A DNA stretch of 64,000 nucleotides from Mycolicibacterium doricum (GTDB lineage: Bacteria; Actinomycetota; Actinomycetes; Mycobacteriales; Mycobacteriaceae). Positions 1-7,871 of the stretch are shown piece after piece. Numbering within the stretch: position 1 is the first letter of the stretch; every line of letters begins with the position of its first letter. The stretch is taken from NCBI RefSeq assembly GCF_010728155.1, contig NZ_AP022605.1:2666001-2730000 (forward strand). The letters are read 5' to 3'. The notes beneath the pieces are model-generated. The model saw only the letters and a list, made by a program, of their open reading frames with translations, was not told where the DNA came from and did not search any database. Both the position numbers and the translations under genes were made by a program.

Positions 1-76
1 GCAGTGCTGGGACAACCTCTACCCAACCGTGTTTGACTTGGGTGAACCAACGTGGAATGGACCGACGAGGAGCACG

Positions 77-457
77 ATGTCCGCAACAGCTCGAACCCGG
101 ATGGCGGTGGCGCTATGTGCCGCCGCGGTCACCGGCGCCCTCATGACCGCCCCGGCCGCGGCCGCCGACCCCGTCGACGACGCCTTCCTCTCGGCGCTCA
201 ACGAAGCGGGGGTGCGGTACGACAATCCGGTCGACACCGTCGCGCTCGGCAAGCGGGTGTGCCCGGTGCTCGTCGAACCCGGCAAGGATTTCGCGAAGGC
301 CGTTACGGCCGTGCGCAACGACGGCGTCCTGCCGGACCTGGCGGCGCTCGTCGCCGGCATCGCCATCCAGATGTACTGCCCGTCGATGGTGTCCTCGGTG
401 GGCGACGGCACGTTCCTGAACTGGCTGCAGACGACGAGCTTTCCCGGCGCCCGATAG
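77..457 (+). CDS. Small secreted DUF732-type protein
   Basis: This is a 126-residue exported protein of unknown function. The ATG at 77 is chosen because GAGGAG lies about 5 nt upstream; an in-frame start at 29 would add 16 residues that do not look like a signal peptide. Residues 1-29 form a signal peptide (Arg near the N-terminus, a hydrophobic Ala/Leu/Val core, an Ala-rich cleavage region before Asp-Pro). The mature part has two cysteines, in RVCPVL and MYCPSM, which probably form a disulfide. This layout is typical of the DUF732 family, abundant in mycobacteria and of unknown biochemistry. It ends 9 nt before pepN on the same strand, so the two may be co-transcribed. The family call is by pattern and size. 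Confidence 0.8.
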   Translation: MSATARTRMAVALCAAAVTGALMTAPAAAADPVDDAFLSALNEAGVRYDNPVDTVALGKRVCPVLVEPGKDFAKAVTAVRNDGVLPDLAALVAGIAIQMYCPSMVSSVGDGTFLNWLQTTSFPGAR

Positions 458-466
458 GTTGGGGGC

Positions 467-3091
467 GTGGCACTTCCCAACCTGACCCGCGAGGCGGCCG
501 TCGAACGCGCGGCCCTGGTCACCGTCGACAACTACCGCATCGAACTGGACCTCACCGACGGTGTCGCCGCGCCCGGCGAGAAGACGTTCCGCTCGGTCAC
601 CACCGTCACGTTCGACGCGACGGCCGGCGCGGAGACCTACGTCGACATTGCGGCCGACACGATTCACGCGGCCACCCTCAACGGTGACGCCATCGACGTG
701 TCGGGGTACGACGAGTCCACCGGCATCCCGCTGGTGGGGCTGGACGAGCGCAACGTGCTCGTCGTCGACGCCGACTGCCGCTACTCGAACACCGGTGAAG
801 GACTGCACCGCTTCGTCGACCCGGTCGACGGCGAGGTGTACCTATACTCGCAGTTCGAGACCGCCGACGCCAAGCGCATGTTCGCCTGTTTCGACCAGCC
901 CGACCTCAAGGCGACGTTCCACGTCACCGTCACCGCGCCCGCGCACTGGGAAGTGGTGTCCAACGGCGCCCTCGAGGGCAGTCGCTACGACGGCGCGGCT
1001 CAACCGAATGGCGGCGCGGGCGCCGCCAGGACACATGTGTTCGTGCCGACACCGCGGATGAGCACCTACCTCGTCGCGCTGATCGCCGGACCGTACGCCC
1101 GCTGGGACGACCTGTACCGCGATGAGCACGGCGAGATCCCGCTCGGGTTGTTCTGCCGCCGCTCGCTCGCGGAGTTCATGGACGCCGAGCGGCTGTTCAC
1201 CGAGACGAAGCAGGGATTCGGGTTCTATCACGACAACTTCGGCGTGCCGTACGCGTTCGGCAAATACGATCAGCTGTTCGTCCCGGAGTTCAACGCCGGT
1301 GCCATGGAAAACGCCGGCGCCGTCACGTTCCTCGAGGACTACGTCTTCCGCAGCAAGGTTACCCGCGCGTCCTACGAGCGGCGCGCCGAGACGGTGCTGC
1401 ACGAGATGGCGCACATGTGGTTCGGCGATCTGGTCACCATGGCCTGGTGGGACGACCTGTGGCTCAACGAATCATTCGCGACGTTCGCCTCGGTGCTGTG
1501 CCAGGCGGAGTCGACGGAGTACACCCAGGCGTGGACCACGTTCGCCAACGTGGAGAAGTCGTGGGCCTACCGTCAGGACCAGATGCCCTCGACCCATCCG
1601 GTCGCCGCCGACATCCCCGACCTGCACGCCGTCGAGGTGAACTTCGACGGCATCACCTACGCCAAGGGCGCCAGCGTCCTCAAACAGCTCGTCGCCTACG
1701 TGGGCCTGGAATCGTTCCTCGCCGGGCTGCGGGACTACTTCCGCGACCACGCTTTCGGCAACGCGACGTTCGGCGACCTGCTCGGTGCGCTGGAGAAGTC
1801 CTCGGGCCGCGACCTGTCCGGATGGGGCAGGCAGTGGCTCAAGACCACCGGGCTCAACACGCTGCGCGCCGATTTCGACCTCGACGGCGGGGGGCGATTC
1901 ACCCGCTTCGCGATCGCCCAGAGCGGTGCCGCTCCTGGAGCCGGCGAGACCCGCGTGCACCGACTCGCCGTGGGGGTGTACGACGACGATCCGACCACCG
2001 GAAAGCTCGTGCGGGTACACCGCGAGGAACTCGACGTCGAGGGTGAGAGCACTCAAGTGCCGACACTGCAAGGAGTGCCGCGCGGAAAGCTGGTGCTGGT
2101 CAACGACGACGACCTGACGTACTGCGCATCACGGCTGGACCCGGATTCGCTGCAGACGGTGCTCACCCGCATCGCCGACATCGCCGAACCGCTTCCTCGC
2201 ACGCTGGCCTGGTCGGCGGCCTGGGAGATGACCCGCGAAGCTGAGCTGCGGGCCCGTGACTTCGTGGCGCTGGTGATGAGCGGTGTGCACGCCGAAACCG
2301 AGGTGGGCGTGGCGCAGCGGCTGCTGGCGCAGGCCCAGACCGCGCTGAACTCCTACGCCGATCCGCAGTGGGCGCGGCAGAACGGCTGGCCGGCGTTCGC
2401 CGACCGGCTGCTCGATCTCGCCCGCGAGTCGGCGCCGGGTTCGGACCACCAGCTGGCGTTCGTCAACGCGCTGTGTACCTCGGTGCTGTCGCGCAGCCAC
2501 GTCGCCGTGCTGGCCACGCTGCTCGACAACGAACCCGCCGAGGTGAATCTGCCCGGTCTGGTCGTCGACACCGATCTGCGCTGGCGCATCGTGACGGCGC
2601 TGGCTGCCAGCGGCGATATCGACGCCGACGGCCCCGAGACGCCGTTCATCGACGCCGAGGCAAAGCGTGATCCCACCGCCGCGGGCCGACGCCACGCCGC
2701 GGCGGCGTCGGCGGCACGACCGCAGCCCGGCGTGAAAGAGGCCGCCTGGAAACAGGTCATCGAGGACGACACGCTGCCCAACATCACTACCCGCTCCATC
2801 GTCGGCGGCATCGTCCGGATGGGCCAGGAGGACCTGCTGGCGCCGTACACGGAGAAGTACTTCGCGGCCATCCCCGGCGTGTGGGAGCGCCGGTCGAGTG
2901 AGGTGGCGCAGACGGTGGTGATCGGCCTTTACCCGGCGTGGGACATCAGCGACGAAGGTCTGGCCGCCGCGGATCGGTTCCTCAGCGGCTCCCCCGACTA
3001 CCAAGTGCCACCTGCGCTTCGCCGGTTGGTCCTCGAAGGCCGCGCAGGCGTGGAGCGGGCGCTGCGCGCCCGCCGCCACGACGTCAGCTAG
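467..3091 (+). CDS. pepN: Aminopeptidase N (M1 zinc metallopeptidase)
   Basis: This 874-residue cytosolic aminopeptidase removes N-terminal residues from peptides during protein turnover. It uses a GTG start. The M1 exopeptidase motif GAMENAG is followed by the zinc motif HEMAH and the downstream Glu in WLNESFA, the HExxH-18-E arrangement. The N-terminal beta domain precedes the catalytic domain (about residues 240-460), and a long helical ERAP1-like C-terminal domain fills the rest. Length is slightly above the usual mycobacterial figure of about 860. Its orthologue Rv2467 sits in the same context next to the Rv2468c-Rv2470 genes. It is convergent with the DUF5130 gene, with only 40 bp between the stops. 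Confidence 0.96.
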   Translation: MALPNLTREAAVERAALVTVDNYRIELDLTDGVAAPGEKTFRSVTTVTFDATAGAETYVDIAADTIHAATLNGDAIDVSGYDESTGIPLVGLDERNVLVVDADCRYSNTGEGLHRFVDPVDGEVYLYSQFETADAKRMFACFDQPDLKATFHVTVTAPAHWEVVSNGALEGSRYDGAAQPNGGAGAARTHVFVPTPRMSTYLVALIAGPYARWDDLYRDEHGEIPLGLFCRRSLAEFMDAERLFTETKQGFGFYHDNFGVPYAFGKYDQLFVPEFNAGAMENAGAVTFLEDYVFRSKVTRASYERRAETVLHEMAHMWFGDLVTMAWWDDLWLNESFATFASVLCQAESTEYTQAWTTFANVEKSWAYRQDQMPSTHPVAADIPDLHAVEVNFDGITYAKGASVLKQLVAYVGLESFLAGLRDYFRDHAFGNATFGDLLGALEKSSGRDLSGWGRQWLKTTGLNTLRADFDLDGGGRFTRFAIAQSGAAPGAGETRVHRLAVGVYDDDPTTGKLVRVHREELDVEGESTQVPTLQGVPRGKLVLVNDDDLTYCASRLDPDSLQTVLTRIADIAEPLPRTLAWSAAWEMTREAELRARDFVALVMSGVHAETEVGVAQRLLAQAQTALNSYADPQWARQNGWPAFADRLLDLARESAPGSDHQLAFVNALCTSVLSRSHVAVLATLLDNEPAEVNLPGLVVDTDLRWRIVTALAASGDIDADGPETPFIDAEAKRDPTAAGRRHAAAASAARPQPGVKEAAWKQVIEDDTLPNITTRSIVGGIVRMGQEDLLAPYTEKYFAAIPGVWERRSSEVAQTVVIGLYPAWDISDEGLAAADRFLSGSPDYQVPPALRRLVLEGRAGVERALRARRHDVS

Positions 3092-3131
3092 CTGTCTGCG
3101 CGGCGACCGAGGGTGTCAGCAAGGCGGGACG

Positions 3132-3617
3132 TCAGCGGGGTGAGACGCCCGCCGACAACACCCGCACACCGCTGATCAATCCGTCGATGAGGTTCCCCTC
3201 CTGCAACGACGCCGCGGCCGCCGAGACACCCAGCGGCGCGGCGGTCTCGATGCCGCGGCCCTTGACGTCGACGCCGTAGACCACCTCGATCGCGCGCTGA
3301 TCCGGCGACACCGCCAGCAGCACCGCGTTGTTCGGCGTCGGCACCTGCGCCAGGATCTCGCGGGCCGTGGCAGCGGTGTCCGCCCCGAGGTCGCCGATGT
3401 ACACCGCGAAACGGGCCTTGGCCGCCCGAGACCCGTACTTCAGCGCATCGTCGAGCATGACCAGGTCCTTGGTCGCGAACGGATAGTCCACCGACCGGGT
3501 GCCGGGTTCGGTCACGCCGGACAGACGTCCGCTGGACGTCAGCGCCCAGCCGTAGGGCAGGCCCTGGCGTTCGACCGCCGCGCGATGACCGGTTGCCTTG
3601 ACCTCACCACTTGCCAC
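3132..3617 (-). CDS. DUF5130 (TPM-like domain) protein
   Basis: This 161-residue protein has no obvious transmembrane helix and corresponds to Rv2468c, annotated as DUF5130. The central segment (residues 60-130, with [20 protein letters not shown] and IEVVYGVDV) has the alternating hydrophobic strands expected of a TPM-type alpha/beta fold; such domains in plants and bacteria have been linked to membrane-associated maturation roles. The function here is unknown. The GTG start overlaps the last 14 bp of the upstream small membrane protein gene, implying translational coupling. If that neighbour is really CtaJ, a role near the respiratory chain is possible, but this is only inference from context. 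Confidence 0.85.
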   Translation of the reverse strand: MASGEVKATGHRAAVERQGLPYGWALTSSGRLSGVTEPGTRSVDYPFATKDLVMLDDALKYGSRAAKARFAVYIGDLGADTAATAREILAQVPTPNNAVLLAVSPDQRAIEVVYGVDVKGRGIETAAPLGVSAAAASLQEGNLIDGLISGVRVLSAGVSPR

Positions 3618-3891
3618 TTGCGCCGCCTCCGATGATCACGGGATTCGAATGATGCTCGCCGACGTTGCCACCGTGGGCGGCGGTGTCGGCCTGAATGCTG
3701 CGCCCGGTCACGGTCTCATGGCCGTGGGCTGCCGGCTCCTCGGCCGCCCACAGGATCGGCGAATGCCGCCACGGTTCGGACAGTTTGTAACTCGCCGGGT
3801 GCGGACCCTTGCTCCGGAAGATCAGCAAGGCCAGGACCGCGGTCAGTCCCAACGGCACGAGGACGAGGACGAGAATCACGGAGGTCGTCAC
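3604..3891 (-). CDS. ctaJ: Small one-helix membrane protein, probable aa3 oxidase subunit CtaJ
   Basis: This 95-residue protein has one N-terminal membrane helix (residues 4-24, a run of Val/Leu/Ile) followed by a soluble tail starting with a basic, Pro-rich stretch. The sequence and position beside the DUF5130 and HNH genes match the actinobacterial accessory subunit named CtaJ in the mycobacterial III2-IV2 respiratory supercomplex. I recall that assignment from structural work on M. smegmatis and cannot verify it here, so treat the symbol as tentative. The start is GTG with a weak ribosome site. It overlaps the DUF5130 gene by 14 bp. Otherwise it should be called a conserved membrane protein. 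Confidence 0.65.
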   Translation of the reverse strand: MTTSVILVLVLVPLGLTAVLALLIFRSKGPHPASYKLSEPWRHSPILWAAEEPAAHGHETVTGRSIQADTAAHGGNVGEHHSNPVIIGGGASGKW

Positions 3892-3918
3892 GATCCAAAA
3901 CCGTATCCCACCGGGGTA

Positions 3919-4662
3919 TCAGGCCGCGCCCTCACCCAGGTATCGCATCCACGCCGGGTCGAGCTCCTTGACCGTCGACAACAGCCGCCAGTGCTGCCCC
4001 TTGGGCGGCAACGGCGCCGAGCGCAGCGTCCAGCCCAGCTCTGCGAGCAGATGGTCGGCCTTGCGGTGGTTGCAGGGCGCGCATGCAGCCACGCAGTTCT
4101 CCCACGAATGGTCCCCGCCGCGGCTGCGGGGCACCACGTGGTCGACGGTGTCGGCCTTGGCGCCGCAATACGCGCAACGGAACCGGTCGCGGTGCATCAA
4201 CGCCGCCCGGGTCATCGGGACGCGGGCCCGGTAGGGCACCCGCACGAAGCTGCGCAGCCGGATGACCGTGGGTGCCGAGATGCTGCGCGTCGCCGAGTGG
4301 ATCACCGGTCCTGCCGGGTCCTCGTGCACGACGTCGGCCTTACCGCACATCAGCATCACCACCGCCCGCCGCAGCGGGAGCGCGGTCAGCGGCTCATAGG
4401 TCGAGTTCAGCAGCAGGACGCGGCGGCGACCCCACAGCGAGCCGTCGCGAACCGGCCCCGTGGGCTCTCCGCCGCGGATTTCGACACCGTGGATTTCGAC
4501 GCCGTGGATTTCGACGCCGTGGATTTCGACGCCGTGGATTTCGACGCCGTGGATTTCGACACTGTGCAGGACACGGGTGCTTCCCGCGGGACCCGACGGG
4601 CCGACCGCGGACACACGCTTGTGGCCGGCCGGCCTCGACGGGCTCTTCTTGCGTTGCGCCAT
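3919..4662 (-). CDS. HNH endonuclease with N-terminal VEIHG repeat
   Basis: This 247-residue protein corresponds to Rv2469c. The ATG at 4662 is chosen because GGAGGA lies 4 nt upstream; a longer reading frame to 4797 would run into the neighbouring promoter. The C-terminal half holds a zinc-type HNH nuclease domain: CAYCG, then VDHVVPRSRGGDHSWENCV, then CAPCNHRKAD, giving the two CxxC pairs and the H-N-H residues. A basic N-terminus (residues 1-25) precedes six tandem pentapeptides, five VEIHG and one VEIRG, encoded by a 15-bp repeat. The substrate is unknown; stand-alone HNH proteins of this kind are widespread in actinobacteria. The repeat seems extra to the family. Confidence 0.9.
   Translation of the reverse strand: MAQRKKSPSRPAGHKRVSAVGPSGPAGSTRVLHSVEIHGVEIHGVEIHGVEIHGVEIHGVEIRGGEPTGPVRDGSLWGRRRVLLLNSTYEPLTALPLRRAVVMLMCGKADVVHEDPAGPVIHSATRSISAPTVIRLRSFVRVPYRARVPMTRAALMHRDRFRCAYCGAKADTVDHVVPRSRGGDHSWENCVAACAPCNHRKADHLLAELGWTLRSAPLPPKGQHWRLLSTVKELDPAWMRYLGEGAA
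4476..4565 (-). repeat. Six tandem 15-bp units encoding VEIHG pentapeptides
   Basis: Six head-to-tail copies of a 15-bp unit (plus-strand form GGATTTCGACGCCGT) lie inside the HNH gene. The middle four are identical; the first has one and the last two substitutions. The unit length is a multiple of three, so copy-number changes add or remove five residues without breaking the frame. It encodes an alternating acidic/His sequence at about residues 33-62. Confidence 0.97.
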
Positions 4663-4804
4663 ACGTCCTCCGAGGAGACAGTTCACCATGGATCGACGGC
4701 CTCCGCACGGCAATTCCTTACGTGTTCGCAGGTCAGTCCAGTGAACTTCTGGTGACCTCACCAGGGTGGCGGCTCCGGGGCCCCCGACAGGCCACAATGG
4801 AACG

Positions 4805-5200
4805 GTGACGCAACCAACGCGGTCGTTCTACGACGAAGTCGGTGGCCACGAGACGTTCCGCGCGATCGTGGCGCGGTTCTACGAGCAGGTACGGGAGGAC
4901 GAGATCCTGCGTCCGCTGTACCCCGACGACGAGCTCGAGGCGGCCGAGGTGCGGTTGCGGATGTTCCTCGAGCAGTACTGGGGCGGTCCTCGAACATACT
5001 CCGATCAGCGCGGACACCCCCGGCTGCGGATGCGTCACGCGCCGTTCCGCATCGGCTACCTCGAACGCGACGCCTGGCTGCGCTGTATGCATACCGCCGT
5101 GGCGGAGATCGACTCGGCGACATTGGACGACGAGCACCGCAGCCAATTGCTGGCCTATCTCGAGATGGCCGCCCAGTCGATGGTCAACTCGCCGTTCTGA
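4805..5200 (+). CDS. glbO: Truncated haemoglobin O
   Basis: This 131-residue group II truncated haemoglobin binds haem and oxygen and has been linked in mycobacteria to respiration and oxidative stress handling. The GTG at 4805 is chosen because the protein then begins with a [13 protein letters not shown] segment like known GlbO; upstream in-frame sequence is Pro/Gly-rich and unlike the family. The 2-on-2 globin features are present: FYDEVGG at the N-terminus, FLEQYWGGP, the proximal-His region RMRHAPF and the Trp of RDAWLRCM (Trp G8). It is divergent from the HNH gene and 15 bp ahead of aglA on the same strand, matching Rv2470-Rv2471. Confidence 0.95.
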   Translation: MTQPTRSFYDEVGGHETFRAIVARFYEQVREDEILRPLYPDDELEAAEVRLRMFLEQYWGGPRTYSDQRGHPRLRMRHAPFRIGYLERDAWLRCMHTAVAEIDSATLDDEHRSQLLAYLEMAAQSMVNSPF

Positions 5201-5215
5201 GCACAGGCGGCCACA

Positions 5216-6805
5216 ATGGGCGCAATGGTTCACCCCACGACGACTGACCAGCCCTGGTGGGCGCGCGCGGTGTTCTACCAGGTCTATCCCCGGTCCTTCC
5301 GCGACAGCAACGGCGACGGCGTCGGTGACCTCGACGGGGTGACCGCGAAGCTGGACTATCTGGCCGAGCTCGGCGTCGACGCGCTGTGGCTCAACCCGGT
5401 CACCGTCTCCCCCATGGCCGACCACGGATACGACGTCGCCGATCCACGGGACATCGACCCACTCTTCGGTGGCATGGAGGCGCTGGACCGGCTGATCGCA
5501 GCCGCCCACGACCGCGGCATCCGCATCACCATGGACCTGGTGCCCAACCACACCAGCGCACAGCACCCCTGGTTCCAGGCGGCGCTTGCCGCTGGCCCGG
5601 GCAGCGCCCAGCGGGAGCGCTATCTCTTCCGGGACGGCACCGGGCCCGGCGGGCTGCACCCGCCCAACAACTGGGTCTCGATCTTCGGTGGCCCGGCGTG
5701 GACGCGCATCGTCGAACCGGACGGGCAGCCCGGACAGTGGTACCTGCACCTGTTCGATCCCGAACAGCCCGATCTGAACTGGGACAACCCGGAGGTCTAC
5801 GAAGACCTCGAGAAGACCCTGCGGTTCTGGCTCGACCGCGGCGTCGACGGTTTCCGCATCGACGTGGCACATGGCATGTCCAAACCCAAGGATCTGCCCG
5901 ACATGGCGATCGCCGAGAACAAGATGCTCGCCGACATGGCCGACGACCCCCGGTTCGACCACGAGGGCGTCCACGACATCCACCGCCACATCCGCTCGGT
6001 GCTCGACGACTACCCCGGCGCGGTCGCCGTCGGCGAGGTGTGGGTGTACGACAACGCCGCGTTCGCCGCGTATCTGCGCCCGGACGAACTTCATCTGGGG
6101 TTCAACTTCCGGCTGGTGCGCGCCGAGTTCGACGCCGACGAGATCCGCGACGCGATCGAGAACTCGCTGGCCGCCGTCGCGTTGGAGGGTGCGACGCCGA
6201 CGTGGACGCTGTCCAACCACGACGTCGAGCGGGAGGTCACCCGGTACGGCGGTGGGCTGCTCGGGTTGGCGCGGGCCCGCGCGATGGCCTTGGTGATGCT
6301 GGCACTGCCCGGCGCGGTGTTCATCTACAACGGCGAAGAGCTCGGCCTGCCCAACGTGGATCTCCCCGACGAGGTGCTCCAGGACCCGGTGTGGGAACGC
6401 TCCAAGGGCACCGAACGCGGCCGCGACGGCTGCCGGGTGCCGTTGCCGTGGAGCGGTGATGCCCCTCCGTTCGGCTTCTCCACCGCGGCCGAGACCTGGC
6501 TGCCGATGCCGCCGGACTGGGCGTCGTTGACGGTGGAACGCCAACTGGCCGAGCCGGATTCCATGCTGCACTTCTTCCGCCGGGCGTTGCGGCTGCGCCG
6601 GGATCGCTCAGGGGTCGACGCGGCCACGCTGACCCGGCTGTCCGCCGAGGCCGGGGTACTGACGTTCCGGACCGCCGGCGGGCTGACGTGCGTGCTCAAC
6701 GCGGGTGAGTGCCCGGTCGACCTCCCTGCGGGTGAGGTGCTGATAACCAGCACACCTCTCGACCGCGGGCGGCTGCCCGCCGACGCCGCGGTCTGGCTGG
6801 TCTAG
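5216..6805 (+). CDS. aglA: Alpha-glucosidase, GH13 family
   Basis: This 529-residue cytosolic glycoside hydrolase cleaves terminal alpha-glucosidic bonds (maltose, isomaltose or trehalose-derived oligosaccharides). GH13 regions are visible in order: FYQVYPRSFRDSNGDGVGDL at the start, the DLVPNHTS motif, the nucleophile Asp in GFRIDVAHGM, the acid/base Glu in VGEVWVYD and the third acid in LSNHDVERE. A short C-terminal beta domain follows. Two ATGs (5216 and 5225) are possible starts; the first is given. Rv2471 is the orthologue. The stop codon overlaps that of the convergent gene at 6802 in a shared CTAG. Confidence 0.94.
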   Translation: MGAMVHPTTTDQPWWARAVFYQVYPRSFRDSNGDGVGDLDGVTAKLDYLAELGVDALWLNPVTVSPMADHGYDVADPRDIDPLFGGMEALDRLIAAAHDRGIRITMDLVPNHTSAQHPWFQAALAAGPGSAQRERYLFRDGTGPGGLHPPNNWVSIFGGPAWTRIVEPDGQPGQWYLHLFDPEQPDLNWDNPEVYEDLEKTLRFWLDRGVDGFRIDVAHGMSKPKDLPDMAIAENKMLADMADDPRFDHEGVHDIHRHIRSVLDDYPGAVAVGEVWVYDNAAFAAYLRPDELHLGFNFRLVRAEFDADEIRDAIENSLAAVALEGATPTWTLSNHDVEREVTRYGGGLLGLARARAMALVMLALPGAVFIYNGEELGLPNVDLPDEVLQDPVWERSKGTERGRDGCRVPLPWSGDAPPFGFSTAAETWLPMPPDWASLTVERQLAEPDSMLHFFRRALRLRRDRSGVDAATLTRLSAEAGVLTFRTAGGLTCVLNAGECPVDLPAGEVLITSTPLDRGRLPADAAVWLV

Positions 6806-7461
6806 CGCAACACCACAGCGGGGTCGCCGCGTCGTCTCAGCACCGAGCCGAACCGGGCGTCGATGCGCAGCCAGGTGGGCGACACGCGGATCCGCACGAT
6901 GTCCTCGGCGCCTAGCGCGCCGCTGCCCTGCGCGAGGAAGCCCATCGCAGTGAGCGCGAACACGCAACGCATGGGGATGCCGACGCGGTATCCACCGCCG
7001 CTGACCGCCAGCACCTCCTGATCGAGCAGCGACGACGGCGGGCCGTGGGCGCCGCTGTGCTGGCGCGCCAATGCGCCACCGCGGGTCACCAGATCGAGCA
7101 TCACCCTGGCCGGTACGTCGTCGAGGTGGGTGAACCCCGTATCGGACGGCACCGCACCACGCCAGGACGAATCCATCGGGAAGCCGGTGTCGACGAAGCC
7201 CGAGGGGTCGATCCGCGCAAGCCCGGCCGCCAGCGCGTCGGCACCAGCGCAGAGGTCCTTGGGGCGCAGCCGCCCGTTCACCACCCGGCTGGCCAGCACG
7301 TCGAAACCGGTCGCGACGTAAGCCATCACACCGCCGCCGGCCCGCTCACGCAATCGCACCACCGCGGCGCCGTCGAGGCGCACCGCCCGTTCGGCGAACG
7401 TGGCCAGATCGTCACGGAGACGGTGATCGGTCAACCACAGCCCCCGCTCAGGGCCGCTCAT
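6802..7461 (-). CDS. Conserved hypothetical protein (Rv2474c-like)
   Basis: This 219-residue protein is of unknown function and I recognise no catalytic motif. It has no signal peptide or membrane helix, and it matches the Rv2474c position downstream of the thioesterase and glutamate dehydrogenase. A moderately basic beta-rich C-terminus (MRCVFALTAMGFLA, then VRIRVSPTWLRID) is the best conserved-looking part. Its ATG overlaps the thioesterase stop as ATGA, so it is very likely translated from the gdh transcript and may serve the same process. Its own stop shares CTAG with aglA. Confidence 0.8.
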   Translation of the reverse strand: MSGPERGLWLTDHRLRDDLATFAERAVRLDGAAVVRLRERAGGGVMAYVATGFDVLASRVVNGRLRPKDLCAGADALAAGLARIDPSGFVDTGFPMDSSWRGAVPSDTGFTHLDDVPARVMLDLVTRGGALARQHSGAHGPPSSLLDQEVLAVSGGGYRVGIPMRCVFALTAMGFLAQGSGALGAEDIVRIRVSPTWLRIDARFGSVLRRRGDPAVVLR

Positions 7462-7871
7462 CGCAGGTAGCGTTGCAGATAGGCGCGTTGTTCGGAGGTC
7501 AACCGTTCCAGCCGTTGCTCCTCGATGTGAACGGCGGCCAATTGGGTCTCGGCGATGACCGCCGGCCGGGAATCCGCCCGCGCGCCCACGGAACGGACCT
7601 CGTAACCGATCGTGAAATCAACCGCGCGTACGCGTGTGGACCACATCGTCACCTGCAGCGGCGAGTCGATGAGGCGCAGCTGCCTCTTGTAAGAGATGTG
7701 CACGTCGGCGATCAACAGACCGATGTCGATGATCCGCGTTTCGAACGGCTCACGCAGGAAGGGGATGCGGGCCTCTTCGAGGATGGTGACCATCGTGGCG
7801 TGGTTGATGTGCTGGTACATGTCGATGTCGGACCACCGCACGTGCACCGGCGCCACAAAACCTGCTGTCAC
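7458..7871 (-). CDS. Acyl-CoA thioesterase, 4-hydroxybenzoyl-CoA type hotdog
   Basis: This 137-residue hotdog-fold thioesterase hydrolyses acyl-CoA thioesters; the substrate is unknown. The N-terminal motif [25 protein letters not shown] carries the Asp characteristic of 4HBT thioesterases, followed by strands [11 protein letters not shown] and [14 protein letters not shown]. The GTG at 7871 is chosen because it overlaps the gdh stop as GTGA, the usual coupling pattern; upstream in-frame sequence is Arg-rich and lies within gdh. Rv2475c is the orthologue. It is the middle gene of the gdh-thioesterase-hypothetical unit. Confidence 0.88.
   Translation of the reverse strand: MTAGFVAPVHVRWSDIDMYQHINHATMVTILEEARIPFLREPFETRIIDIGLLIADVHISYKRQLRLIDSPLQVTMWSTRVRAVDFTIGYEVRSVGARADSRPAVIAETQLAAVHIEEQRLERLTSEQRAYLQRYLR

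Noticed and set aside
4733..6571. A minus-strand frame of 612 codons opposite glbO and aglA
   Set aside because: The plus-strand genes have complete family motifs; this frame is Val/Gly/His-rich shadow sequence.
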